Positions 50,972 to 59,377 of a stretch of DNA of 64,000 nt are shown here, in pieces; position 1 is the first letter of the stretch, and the number at the start of each line of letters is the position of its first letter. The DNA lies in assembly GCF_016464385.1 (NCBI RefSeq), contig NZ_JADMLH010000016.1:153533-217532 (forward strand). The letters are read 5' to 3'. The DNA is from Nucisporomicrobium flavum (GTDB taxonomy: Bacteria > Actinomycetota > Actinomycetes > Mycobacteriales > Micromonosporaceae). The translations under genes were made by a program, and so were the position numbers. The notes under the pieces were generated by a model. That model was not told where the DNA came from. It did not search any database and worked only from the letters and a program-made list of their open reading frames with translations.

Positions 50972-52378
50972 GTGAGCAAGGGCGGTCCGGCGCACCGCGC
51001 CTACAGCGTGGTCGTCTTCGTCGTCCTCGCCTCGCTCGACAACGTCGCGATCGGCCTCGTCCCACCCCTGTACGGCAGCATCGGCGCCGACCTGGGGGTG
51101 GGCGAGGGCCACATCGCCCTGGCCACCACGGTGATGTTCCTGTTCAGCGCGGTGGCGGCGGTCGGGTTCGCGTACGCGGGCGACCGCACGGACCGCAAGC
51201 CGATCCTCCTGCTCGGCACCGTGATCTGGGTGGCCGGCACGGCCTGGTCCGGGCTGGCCGGCAGCTACCCGTCGTTCCTGCTGTCGCAGGTGCTCGCCTC
51301 GATCGGCCTGGGCGGGGTCGCCAGCGTCAGCTTCGCCGTGGTGAGCGACCTGATCTCGCCGCGGCGGCGGGGTCTTGCCATGAGCTTCTGGGGTCTCTCC
51401 CAGGGGGTCGGCACGCTGGCCGGCACGATGGTCGGCGGCCTGCTCGGCTCGGCCGACTGGCGGCGCCCGTTCCTGGTGGTCTCCGCCGCGGGCGTGGTCG
51501 CGGGCATCGCCTACCTGCTGACGTACGACGTCCCGCGCGGCGACAGCGAACCCGAGCTGGCCCAGGTCGACTACGACGAGCGCATCCACCACGACGACCT
51601 GCCGAAGATCCTCGCCCGCCGGACGAACGTCTGGCTGATCCTGCAGGGCTTCTCGGCGCAGGTCGCGTTCGGCTCGCTGGTGTGGCTGCCGGTGCTGTTC
51701 CGGGCGCGCGCGGAGGCCCAGGGCTATTCCGCGTCGACGGCGATCGTGGTCGGCAGCGTCTTCGCGACGCTGTTCCAGGCCGGCGGTGCCCTGTCGATCC
51801 TGGGCGGCCTGGCCGGTGACAGGCTGCAGCGGCGGACGCCCCGCGGCCGGGCCCTGGTGGCGGCTGTCGGCGTGCTCGCGGCCGTACCGTTCTACGTGGT
51901 GCTGTATTTCGTGCCGTTCCGCATCGACGTGCCGGACGGCGGCGGCACCGGGGCGGTGATCCGGGCGATCCTGGCCGACGTGGTGACCGAGCCGTCGGTG
52001 GGCCTCAGCCTCGCCACGGCGATCTTCGCGCTGGCGCTGACGTCGGCGAACTCACCGAACTGGTACGCCCTCATCGCCGACGTCAACCCGCCGGAGCACC
52101 GCGGCACCGTCTACAGCCTCGGCAATCTCGTCAACGGGGTGGGCCGGGCCGGCGGCAACGCGCTCGTGGGCGTGGCGTTCCGCGGCCTCTCCGGCGCCTT
52201 TCCGCCCCCGCTGAACTACGCGGTGGGGCTGGCCGCGTTCCAGTTCTTCTTCATCCCGACCGGGGTCATGTACTGGCTGGCCAGCAAGACGGTGGCCAGG
52301 GACATGGCGGACACCCATGCGGCCCTGGCCACCTACGCCGATCACGAGCAGGCGGCTATCCGCGCGCCCAGACCGTGA
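50972..52378 (+). CDS. MFS transporter, candidate sugar permease of the xylose operon
   Basis: A 468-residue, 12-helix major facilitator protein from GTG 50972 (11 bases after xylB). The loop 2-3 motif is GDRTDRKPILLLGT and helices contain SFAVVSDLISPRRRGLAMSF (loop motif) and NPPEHRGTVYSLGNLVNGVGRAGGNALVG. Position suggests a role in pentose or oligoside uptake, but MFS members with this look also include drug exporters. It ends 23 bases inside the end of the convergent GH13 gene. Confidence 0.85.
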   Translation: MSKGGPAHRAYSVVVFVVLASLDNVAIGLVPPLYGSIGADLGVGEGHIALATTVMFLFSAVAAVGFAYAGDRTDRKPILLLGTVIWVAGTAWSGLAGSYPSFLLSQVLASIGLGGVASVSFAVVSDLISPRRRGLAMSFWGLSQGVGTLAGTMVGGLLGSADWRRPFLVVSAAGVVAGIAYLLTYDVPRGDSEPELAQVDYDERIHHDDLPKILARRTNVWLILQGFSAQVAFGSLVWLPVLFRARAEAQGYSASTAIVVGSVFATLFQAGGALSILGGLAGDRLQRRTPRGRALVAAVGVLAAVPFYVVLYFVPFRIDVPDGGGTGAVIRAILADVVTEPSVGLSLATAIFALALTSANSPNWYALIADVNPPEHRGTVYSLGNLVNGVGRAGGNALVGVAFRGLSGAFPPPLNYAVGLAAFQFFFIPTGVMYWLASKTVARDMADTHAALATYADHEQAAIRAPRP

Positions 52379-53984
52379 CGTCCTGCGGCACCCGTCCGTC
52401 GCCGGTCAGCGGCTCGCTGGTCAGCAGCACCTCCGCGCCGGCCGGCAGGTCGGCCGGTGACTCGCCGAAGTTGGTCACCACCAGCACGCCGCCGTTGCGG
52501 AAGGCCAGCACGTCGGGCGCGGTCTCCAGCCACTCGAGCGAGCCGTCGCCGAGGCGGTGCTCGCGACGCAGGCGCAGCGCCGAGCGGTACAGCTCGTACG
52601 TCGAGCCCGGCACGTCCCGCTGGCGGTCGAGCGCGTACTCCGCCCACGACGAGGGCTGCGGCAGCCAGCTGGCGTCGGTGGGGCCGAAGCCGTACGAGGG
52701 CGCGTCCGCCTCCCACGGGATCGGCACCCGGCACCCGTCCCGGCCGCGCTCGGCGTGCCCGGAGCGCTCCCAGGCCGGGTCCTGCCGGTATTCGTCGGGC
52801 ATCGTCGTGTGCTCGGGGAGCCCTAGATCCTCACCCTGATACAGGTACGCCGACCCCGGCAGCCCGAGCATCTGCAGGGAGGCGGCCCGCGCCCGGCGCA
52901 GCCCCAGCGGCGCGTCCGGCTGCGGGTCCTCGGCGCCGATGCCGGGCCGGCGGCGCTCGCCGACCGGGTAGCCGAGCCGGGTGGCGTGGCGCACGACGTC
53001 GTGGTTGGACAGCACCCAGGTCGTCGGGGCCCCGACGGCGGCGTTCGCGGCGGTGGTGGTGTCGATGACCTTCCGCAGCCGTTCGGCGATCCAGGGCGTG
53101 TCGAGGTACTCGAAGTTGAACGCCTGGTGCATCTCGTCCGGGCGCACGTACCGGGCGAGCCGGTCGGCCGGCTGAACCCAGGCCTCCGCGACGAGGATCC
53201 GGTCGCCCTCGTACGCGTCCAGCACCGCCCGCCACTCCCGGTACACCTCGTGCACGGCGTCCTGGTCCCACATCGGCGGGGGCGGGGCGCCCTCCGGTGC
53301 CATGCCGCCGAGGATCTCCCCGGCGTACTCGTAGTCGCTGAGGGTGGCCTCCTTGATGAGGCCGTGGGCCACGTCGACCCGGAAGCCGTCCACGCCGCGG
53401 TCGAGCCAGAACCGCAGGATGTCCTCGAACTCCGCGCGGACCTCCGGGTTGCCCCAGTTGAGGTCGGGCTGGGAGACGTCGAACAGGTGCAGGTACCACT
53501 GCCCGTCGGCCACCCGCTGCCACGCGGGGCCGCCGAAGACGCTCCGCCAGCCGTTCGGCGGCTCGCTGCCGTCGTCGCCGCGGCCGTCGCGGAAGACGTA
53601 GCGCTCCCGCTCCGGGCTGCCGGGTGCGGCCCGCAGCGCCGCCCGGAACCAGGCGTGCTCGTTCGACGTGTGGTTCGGCACGAGGTCGACGATCACCCGC
53701 AGCCCGAGCGTCCTCGCCTCGGCGATCATCTTGTCGGCGTCGCCGAGGTCGCCGAAGCGCGGGTCCACCGAGCGGTAGTCGGCCACGTCGTAGCCCGCGT
53801 CGTGCTGCGGCGAGGGGTAGAACGGGGACAGCCACACGGCGTCCACGCCCAGGTCACGCAGGCCGGCCAGCCGCGCGGTGATGCCGGGCAGGTCGCCCAT
53901 GCCGTCGCCGTTGCTGTCGGCGAAGGAGCGCGGATAGATCTGGTAGATGACGGCGCTGCGCCACCAGTCAGTGGGGGATGGCAT
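52356..53984 (-). CDS. GH13 alpha-glucosidase / oligo-1,6-glucosidase
   Basis: A 542-residue alpha-amylase-family enzyme. The conserved regions are VDLVPNHTS, GFRVDVAHG (nucleophile Asp), ILVAEAW (acid/base Glu) and LSNHDVVRH (third Asp), with DAGYDVADYRSVDPRFG near the N-terminus. The QPDLNW region favours alpha-1,4/1,6-glucosidase of the GH13_23/30/17-like subgroups. There is no signal peptide, so it acts on imported oligosaccharides. It is convergent with the xylose-operon transporter. Confidence 0.93.
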   Translation of the reverse strand: MPSPTDWWRSAVIYQIYPRSFADSNGDGMGDLPGITARLAGLRDLGVDAVWLSPFYPSPQHDAGYDVADYRSVDPRFGDLGDADKMIAEARTLGLRVIVDLVPNHTSNEHAWFRAALRAAPGSPERERYVFRDGRGDDGSEPPNGWRSVFGGPAWQRVADGQWYLHLFDVSQPDLNWGNPEVRAEFEDILRFWLDRGVDGFRVDVAHGLIKEATLSDYEYAGEILGGMAPEGAPPPPMWDQDAVHEVYREWRAVLDAYEGDRILVAEAWVQPADRLARYVRPDEMHQAFNFEYLDTPWIAERLRKVIDTTTAANAAVGAPTTWVLSNHDVVRHATRLGYPVGERRRPGIGAEDPQPDAPLGLRRARAASLQMLGLPGSAYLYQGEDLGLPEHTTMPDEYRQDPAWERSGHAERGRDGCRVPIPWEADAPSYGFGPTDASWLPQPSSWAEYALDRQRDVPGSTYELYRSALRLRREHRLGDGSLEWLETAPDVLAFRNGGVLVVTNFGESPADLPAGAEVLLTSEPLTGDGRVPQDVTVWARG

Positions 53985-53993
53985 GCACCCAGG

Positions 53994-54713
53994 CTATCCG
54001 TCGAGGATCGCGGCGAAGCGCTCCTCGGCGAGGTCGAGCTGATCGAGGATGTGGTCCTTCGCGGCGACCGACAGCGGGGTGTCGGGGCGCCCGATCAGCT
54101 CCCGCAGCTTCGGCACCAGCGGGCGGTACTTGATCGCCGAGCTGCGCGCCTTGTCGTACGTGGTGTGGATGACGCCCACTCCGTTGTCGGTGAAGTCGCT
54201 CACTTTGATCACCCGTGCCCACGGATCCCGGTCGAGGCTCTCGGCCACGTGGGCGCGGTACTGCTCGTGCCGGTCGCGGTCCGGGTCGTACTCGGGGTTG
54301 GTGACCGAGCGGACCAGCTCGGCCACCCGCGGGTTGAACCGCCGGGCCAGCTCGGCGATCGCCGCGTCGGTCAGCTCCCGGTGGCCCAGCCCGGCGGGCA
54401 GGCCGGCCAGCTCGGCGGGATGATCTTCGACTGCGTCGTGCAGCAGGGCCGCGGTCAGCACGTCGACGTCCCGGATCCCGTAGTAGCGCAGGATCCGGAT
54501 CGCCACCCGCAACAGATGGTTCAGGTACGGCTCGCGTACCCGCCGGTCGTCGGCGTGCAGCCGGGACGCGAGCTCCAGCGCCTCCTCGAGCTGGCGCCGG
54601 TCGTCGGGCGGGAGCGCCTGCAGTTCCAGCCCGAACCTGTCCCGCAGGCCCGCCTCGCCGTACACCTCGGTGATCGCGTGCAACGGCATCGACAGCAGCA
54701 TCCTTGGCGCCAT
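53994..54713 (-). CDS. HD-domain hydrolase, SpoT/MESH1-like
   Basis: A 239-residue protein. The HD motif residues are in YLNHLLRVAIRIL, ALLHDAVED and VIKVSDFTDNGVGVI. The arrangement fits the hydrolase half of RelA/SpoT or metazoan-type MESH1 small (p)ppGpp or NADPH hydrolases rather than dGTPases. No synthetase domain is present. It sits 9 bases from the GH13 stop/start region on the same strand, so it may be the first gene of that transcript. Several ATGs (54713, 54701, 54689) can start it. Confidence 0.82.
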   Translation of the reverse strand: MAPRMLLSMPLHAITEVYGEAGLRDRFGLELQALPPDDRRQLEEALELASRLHADDRRVREPYLNHLLRVAIRILRYYGIRDVDVLTAALLHDAVEDHPAELAGLPAGLGHRELTDAAIAELARRFNPRVAELVRSVTNPEYDPDRDRHEQYRAHVAESLDRDPWARVIKVSDFTDNGVGVIHTTYDKARSSAIKYRPLVPKLRELIGRPDTPLSVAAKDHILDQLDLAEERFAAILDG

Positions 54714-54756
54714 GCCGAACAGGTATACCGGACCGGGCGCCGGCGCGCGCCCGTGA

Positions 54757-55668
54757 TCAGGAACGAGCGTCGATCAGTGGCTCATCCGTGACCACGGGCC
54801 GGGGCGGTACGGGCCGCGGCGACGGCCGGTTGCCGGGCGTACGCCGGACCCCGGCCAGCGAGGCCTGCTTCAGTGACCACGGGGTGTGGTTGTCGGCGTG
54901 CACGCCCCGCTTCCGGATGCCGGCGCCGTCGGTGAATTCCTCCTCGGTCATCGCCTGCAGGGCGCTCAGCGCGACGCCGAGGATGGTCGCAGCGCTGAGC
55001 AGCGTCAGCGGCACGATCATCAGCAGCGGCCGCAGGCCGCTGATCCCGGTGCGGACCGGGTCGCTGAGCTCGACGGTCATCGCCGCCATGCCGGTGTAGT
55101 GCATGCCGCAGACGGCGATACCCATGATGGCCGCGGCGCCCAGCATGGGAAGCAGGCCACGGACCGACACGGTGAACCACAGGGCGGCGGTCGACGCCAC
55201 GACGGCGATCAGCCCGGAGGCGATGACCAGCGGAAGGTTGTAGTGGATGGTGCCGGAGAGGTGCATGCCGGCCATGCCGGTGTAGTGCATCGCCAGCACG
55301 CCGGCGCCGGTCAGCACACCGGCCACGATCACCCGGGGGAGGCTGCGCCGGCCGTGCCCGACGGCGATCAGCCCGGCGCCCACCGCGACCACGGCCAGTC
55401 CGAGGCTGATCATCGTCATGCCGGGGCTGTACCGCACCGGGCTCTGCGGGACGTCGAAGCCGAGCATCGCCGTGAAGTGCATGAGCCAGATCGCCGCGCC
55501 GCCGATCGAGAAGGCGCCGATGATGAGCCAGCGATTGCGGCGGCCGCGGGTCCGGGCAGCCCGGGCCCGCCCGGTGGAGAGCAGGCCGAGGAAGGAGCCG
55601 AGGACGGCGACCAGGTAGGCGGCGACGGGATTGAACGCACCGTAGGTGAAGTGATGGACCTCGGCCAC
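54757..55668 (-). CDS. MHYT-domain integral membrane sensor
   Basis: A 303-residue protein from GTG 55668 with GAGG just upstream. Seven hydrophobic helices carry the repeated motif: MHFT, MHYTGMAGMH and MHYTGMAAM, whose Met/His/Tyr residues are proposed to hold copper at the outer face and sense O2, CO or NO. No output domain follows; the ~60-residue cytoplasmic tail is Pro/Arg-rich. It probably signals through a partner protein. Confidence 0.92.
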   Translation of the reverse strand: MAEVHHFTYGAFNPVAAYLVAVLGSFLGLLSTGRARAARTRGRRNRWLIIGAFSIGGAAIWLMHFTAMLGFDVPQSPVRYSPGMTMISLGLAVVAVGAGLIAVGHGRRSLPRVIVAGVLTGAGVLAMHYTGMAGMHLSGTIHYNLPLVIASGLIAVVASTAALWFTVSVRGLLPMLGAAAIMGIAVCGMHYTGMAAMTVELSDPVRTGISGLRPLLMIVPLTLLSAATILGVALSALQAMTEEEFTDGAGIRKRGVHADNHTPWSLKQASLAGVRRTPGNRPSPRPVPPRPVVTDEPLIDARS

Positions 55669-55770
55669 AGCTAACCTCGCGAGGATCGGGGGGATCGATT
55701 CGCTGTGGATTCAGCCAGAAGTCCGATCTAGGACATCGCACGACGTGTGCGGGTCACTACAAAGAGAACC

Positions 55771-55817
55771 GGGGCCACCGTACTGCTGCCTGCGAGAGGT
55801 AGCGGTACGGCAGCCCC
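55771..55817 (-). terminator. Hairpin terminator downstream of the small membrane protein
   Basis: A 14-bp core stem with two G-T pairs (CCGTACTGCTGCCT and partner), extended by GGGGC/GCCCC, around loop GCGAG. It lies 48 bases after the stop of the small membrane protein on the reverse strand. Confidence 0.65.
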
Positions 55818-55864
55818 GGTGCGGTCGTAGGGGACCGGTCAGGCAACTGCCGGGGGGACGAGGG

Positions 55865-56011
55865 CTAGACGTTGAAGATGCTGACACCGCCGGGGCCCAC
55901 GAGCAGGCCGACGACGATGAGCACGACGCCCCAGAGGATCTGCCGCCGGAACAGCGCAAGGATGCCGGCGACCACCAGTACGACTGCGAGAATCCAGAGC
56001 AAGAAAGCCAT
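55865..56011 (-). CDS. Small GPGG-motif membrane protein
   Basis: A 48-residue, almost fully hydrophobic protein (MAFLLWILAVVLVVAGILAL, then FRRQ and a second helix) ending in GPGGVSIFNV. Two short helices form a hairpin. Tiny proteins with this Gly-Pro-Gly-Gly ending are widespread in actinomycetes and have no known function. The longer frame starting at 56074 would add an unlikely N-terminus. Confidence 0.72.
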   Translation of the reverse strand: MAFLLWILAVVLVVAGILALFRRQILWGVVLIVVGLLVGPGGVSIFNV

Positions 56012-56084
56012 GACCAGCTCGTACCCGACCGCGCGAAATCGAAAACCTGTGATCGGGTCCACAGCGCCGGGCAATGTCCACGAA

Positions 56085-56133
56085 CGAGCGAGACCCCGTC
56101 ACGGCCGGGTAGCCGGTGACGGGGTCTCGCTCG
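56085..56133 (-). terminator. Hairpin terminator after the metallophosphoesterase
   Basis: A perfect 18-bp stem (left arm CGAGCGAGACCCCGTCAC at 56085-56102; right arm 56116-56133) with a 13-base loop, 14 bases after the stop at 56147. Confidence 0.85.
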
Positions 56134-56146
56134 AGGCGGTACGGAT

Positions 56147-56890
56147 TCAGGCGTGGACGAGCCCGGCTCCGGTCTCCTCGGACAGCAGCTGGTACACGTT
56201 GTACGCCTGCTTGATGACGGGGTGGGCGACGTTGCGCACCGGCACGCCGCCGGGCGTACGCCCCCGCTCGGAACCGTGGTGCGCGTGCCCGTGCAGGGCC
56301 AGCGCGGTGGGTGCCGAGTCGATCGCCTGCCCCAGCAGGTACGACCCCAGGAACGGATAGATCTCCAGCGGTTCCCCGGTCAGCGTCTCCGGTACGGGCG
56401 CGTAGTGCGTGAGCGCCACCAGCGCGTCGCACTCCAGCCCACGCAGCGCCGCACCGAGCTTGTCCGCGATCGCCTCGGTGGTGCCGACGAAGTTCTTCAT
56501 CTCGCGTTCGCCGAAGGAGCTCGCGCACGCCCCGGCGAACCCGCCACCGAAGCCCTTCGCGCCGGCGACCCCGAGCCGGTGCCCGTTGAGCGTGAGCACC
56601 GTCCCCTCGCCCTCCAGCACCGTCATCCCGGCGTCCCGCAGCACATCCATGACCTGCAGTTCCTGGTCGCTCTGGTGGTCGTGGTTGCCGAGCACGACGA
56701 TCACCGGTACGCCCAGCCCGCCGAACTCCTGCGCCATGCACTGGGCCTCGTCGACCGTGCCGTGCCGGGTGAGGTCGCCGGCGATGAGCAGCACGTCGGC
56801 GACGTCGGGCAGCTGTTCCAGCGCGGGCCGGTAGCGGCCCAGCACGTCCTTGTCCACGTGGACGTCGCCCACGGCGGCGATCCGGATCAT
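56147..56890 (-). CDS. Calcineurin-like metallophosphoesterase
   Basis: A 247-residue phosphoesterase with all five motifs: GDVHVD, GDLT, GNHDH, THYAP and GHAHHG, which bind a two-metal centre. The substrate is not clear from sequence. It is the third gene of a tight operon: its ATG overlaps the stop of the 83-residue gene by ATGA, and that gene is 1 base from the nucleotidyltransferase. Confidence 0.92.
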   Translation of the reverse strand: MIRIAAVGDVHVDKDVLGRYRPALEQLPDVADVLLIAGDLTRHGTVDEAQCMAQEFGGLGVPVIVVLGNHDHQSDQELQVMDVLRDAGMTVLEGEGTVLTLNGHRLGVAGAKGFGGGFAGACASSFGEREMKNFVGTTEAIADKLGAALRGLECDALVALTHYAPVPETLTGEPLEIYPFLGSYLLGQAIDSAPTALALHGHAHHGSERGRTPGGVPVRNVAHPVIKQAYNVYQLLSEETGAGLVHA

Positions 56891-57138
56891 GAAATCTCCT
56901 CCACCTCGCTGGGCGCCGCGGCGCGCACGATGCCGATGTCGCAGGCGATCTCCACCTCGGGGAACCGGGTGGTGATCTGCCGGCAGATTTCGTCGCGGCG
57001 CTGCGCGCTCTCCACCTCGCCGCCGAGGACCAGCAGGTGGTCCCGGCGCTGCAGGGTGATGCCCTGCTCGGCGACCGCGCCGTTCTCGGTCAGGAGGCGC
57101 TGGATCTCCGCCTCCACGTACTCGTCGAGCTGTGCCAT
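56887..57138 (-). CDS. Small BON-like protein of unknown function
   Basis: An 83-residue protein (MAQLDEYVEAEIQRLLTENG...) with alternating beta strands and helices (HLLVLGGEVESAQRRDEICRQITTRFPEVEIACDIGIV) that resemble a lone BON domain: GxV followed by a helix and a beta strand. It has no signal peptide. It is sandwiched, with overlapping or nearly touching ends, between a nucleotidyltransferase and a phosphoesterase. No function is known. Confidence 0.72.
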   Translation of the reverse strand: MAQLDEYVEAEIQRLLTENGAVAEQGITLQRRDHLLVLGGEVESAQRRDEICRQITTRFPEVEIACDIGIVRAAAPSEVEEIS

Positions 57139-57139
57139 C

Positions 57140-57721
57140 TCATCCCCCCACGGTCAGGTGCGCGCCCGGCTCCGGGACCACCTCGAGGCGGTCCAGCAGC
57201 ATCAGGAACGCCTCGGCGTACGGCGACCGCGCGGTCTCCTTGCGGACCCGGTCCCAGTCGATCTGCTCGCGCAGGGAACGGGCGACCGGCAGGCCGGTGG
57301 CGAAGTCGCAGTAGTGCTGGGTGTAGCTGAGCAGTTTGTGAATCATCAGCTGGGTCGCCGAGAGCACCGGCATGTTGATCGCCTCGACCGGGCGCATCAC
57401 GGTGTCGCGGAGTGTCTCGTCGGTCACCGGCGACTCGACCGGGCGGTAGATGAGGTCGACCATCCGTCCCTCGTCGAAGACCTTGACCAGCCAGTCCTCC
57501 GGCGGCTGCTCGACCTCGAAGCCGACCGCCGACAGCTCGGCCAGGGCCCGTTCCCTGTCCTGCTCGCGGATCAGGAAGTCGACGTCGTGGTCGCTGGAGT
57601 GGCCGCCGTGGGCGTACACCGCGAAGCTGCCGCCGAGCGCGAAGGGGATCTCGGCCTGCTTCAGCACGGCGGCCACCCGCTTGAGCGTGTTGACCAGGCC
57701 CTCGTCCACCCGGTACGGCAT
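57140..57721 (-). CDS. Nucleotidyltransferase-fold protein
   Basis: A 193-residue protein from ATG 57721. The catalytic signature GGSFAVYAHGGHSSDHDVDFLI places the first two acidic ligands; a third is likely in GRMVDLIYRP. The layout matches AbiEii/lincosamide-type nucleotidyltransferases that transfer NMP to a small molecule, RNA or protein. It is the first gene of an operon with a small protein and a phosphoesterase, and is divergent from a kinase gene. Confidence 0.82.
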   Translation of the reverse strand: MPYRVDEGLVNTLKRVAAVLKQAEIPFALGGSFAVYAHGGHSSDHDVDFLIREQDRERALAELSAVGFEVEQPPEDWLVKVFDEGRMVDLIYRPVESPVTDETLRDTVMRPVEAINMPVLSATQLMIHKLLSYTQHYCDFATGLPVARSLREQIDWDRVRKETARSPYAEAFLMLLDRLEVVPEPGAHLTVGG

Positions 57722-57896
57722 GGCGTCTCCCTGCGTCGGTGTGATGTCCGTTTTCCCGTCGGAACGACTACCCCTCACGACAGCGCTTGTAACGCGGGGT
57801 GCTCCGGGCCCAGGGACAATAAGACCCATTTTGTACGGCCACAGCACCGCGGCGGGCCGGAACGGTCCGTGACAACTCCCGCTACCGTCGGTGGGT

Positions 57897-58694
57897 ATGG
57901 TCCCCGGCCTCGCTCCGCGTCCCTCCTCCGCCCTCCGCCGCCGTCCCCGCACCATCGCGCTCGTCGGCATCGACGGCTCCGGCAAGACGACCCAGGCGCA
58001 CCTGCTGGCCGAGGCCCTGGCGGAGCGTGGCCTGCCGGCCCGTTACCGCCGCAACGCCGGCGGCCGGCGCTGGTTCGGCCGGCTCGCGACCGCCCTCGGC
58101 CGCGGCGACGGCGAGCAGCTGCTGGGACGCCGGGCGATGCTGCTCGTCGAGTCGGTGCTGCGGTGGCTGGCGATCCTGCGCACGCTGCTGCGTCGCGGCT
58201 TCACCCGGGAGACCGCCGTCATGGACCGCTACGCGGTGTGCCAGTACGCGAGCATCCGCGCCCACGCCGAGAACCCGCGGCCGGAACGGATCAACCGGGC
58301 CGAACGCCGGGCCCGTCTCGCGTACCGGGTCTTCCCGCGGCCGGACGTGACGTTCCTGCTCGACGTCGACCCCGAGGTGGCGTACGACCGCATCGAGCGC
58401 CGCGGCTACGACCACGAGGAGATGTCCTACCTGCGAGCCGCCGCCGCGGCGTACCGGGCGCTCCCGGAGTACGCGGACTTCGTGGTGATCGACGCGAACG
58501 TCTCCCCCGAGCAGGTCCAGGCGGCCCTGCTCGCCCACCTGTGCGCGCCCGCGATCCCGGCACCGCGGCCGGCGGCCGAGTCCCGTGGCCCGGTCGCCGT
58601 CATGGCCACGCACGCCCGAGCCGTCGCCCTCGCCGTGGCCACGCTGGTCGCCGCGGCCACGGCGCTCACCCTGCAGTGGGTGGAGGTCTTCTAG
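57897..58694 (+). CDS. Thymidylate-kinase-like P-loop protein with C-terminal membrane helix
   Basis: A 265-residue protein. The P-loop is GIDGSGKTTQAHLLAEAL, the DRX motif is VMDRYAVCQYA, and a lid region RRGYDHEEMSY follows; the core (residues 18-215) is a TMPK fold. The last ~25 residues (RAVALAVATLVAAATALTLQ) form a hydrophobic tail, so the enzyme is held on the inner face of the membrane. It lacks the housekeeping tmk context. Its stop overlaps the convergent SDR stop by 4 bases. Confidence 0.85.
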   Translation: MVPGLAPRPSSALRRRPRTIALVGIDGSGKTTQAHLLAEALAERGLPARYRRNAGGRRWFGRLATALGRGDGEQLLGRRAMLLVESVLRWLAILRTLLRRGFTRETAVMDRYAVCQYASIRAHAENPRPERINRAERRARLAYRVFPRPDVTFLLDVDPEVAYDRIERRGYDHEEMSYLRAAAAAYRALPEYADFVVIDANVSPEQVQAALLAHLCAPAIPAPRPAAESRGPVAVMATHARAVALAVATLVAAATALTLQWVEVF

Positions 58695-59377
58695 GCGCGA
58701 CCGTAGACGGGGATGCTCGCCCCGCTGGTCGGCGCCGACGCGTCGCTGACCAGGAACGAGATGACCTGGGCGATCTCCTCCGGCGTGACCCACCGGGAGT
58801 GGTCGGCGTCGGGCTGCTCGCGCCGGTTGAGCGGGGTGTCGATCACGCTGGGCAGCACCGTGTTGGCCCGTACGCCCTGCTTGCGGTATTCGACCGCGAC
58901 CGCGTTGGCGAACGCGAGCACCGCCGCCTTCGCGGTTGCGTACCCGGCCGCGCCGGCGAACGGGGCGACCGCCGCCCGCGACGACACGCACACCACCGAG
59001 CCGCCGCCGGCCGAGACGAGGTGCGGCAACGCGGCGGCCGTCACCAGGTACGTCGGCCGCAGGTTCAGCCGGAGGATCGCCTCGAAGTCGGCCACGGGCG
59101 TCTCGTGCACCAGCCCGCCCATCGCGAACCCGCCCACGAGGTTCGCCACGGCCCTCAGCGGCGCGGCCGCGTCCTGGGCGGCGAGGTTCACGACCCGTTC
59201 GACGTCTTCCGCGGCAGTGACGTCCGCCTCCACGCCGACCGCGCCCTCGGGCAACCGCTCGAGGCTCCCACCCCGTACGGGCGCCACCACCCGCCACCCC
59301 TCGCCGAGCAGGTGCCGGACGACCGCTCCGCCCAGCCCGCCGGTTCCGCCGGTCACAATCACGCTTCTCTCCGCCAT
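58691..59377 (-). CDS. SDR-family oxidoreductase
   Basis: A 228-residue classical short-chain dehydrogenase: cofactor loop TGGTGGLGGAVV, catalytic Ser in CVSSRAA and YxxxK (YATAK), and a typical C-terminus ITxxSGASIPVYG. Absence of a basic residue after the Gly-rich loop and the Asp in VEADVT leave the cofactor open. The substrate is unknown. Confidence 0.92.
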   Translation of the reverse strand: MAERSVIVTGGTGGLGGAVVRHLLGEGWRVVAPVRGGSLERLPEGAVGVEADVTAAEDVERVVNLAAQDAAAPLRAVANLVGGFAMGGLVHETPVADFEAILRLNLRPTYLVTAAALPHLVSAGGGSVVCVSSRAAVAPFAGAAGYATAKAAVLAFANAVAVEYRKQGVRANTVLPSVIDTPLNRREQPDADHSRWVTPEEIAQVISFLVSDASAPTSGASIPVYGRA

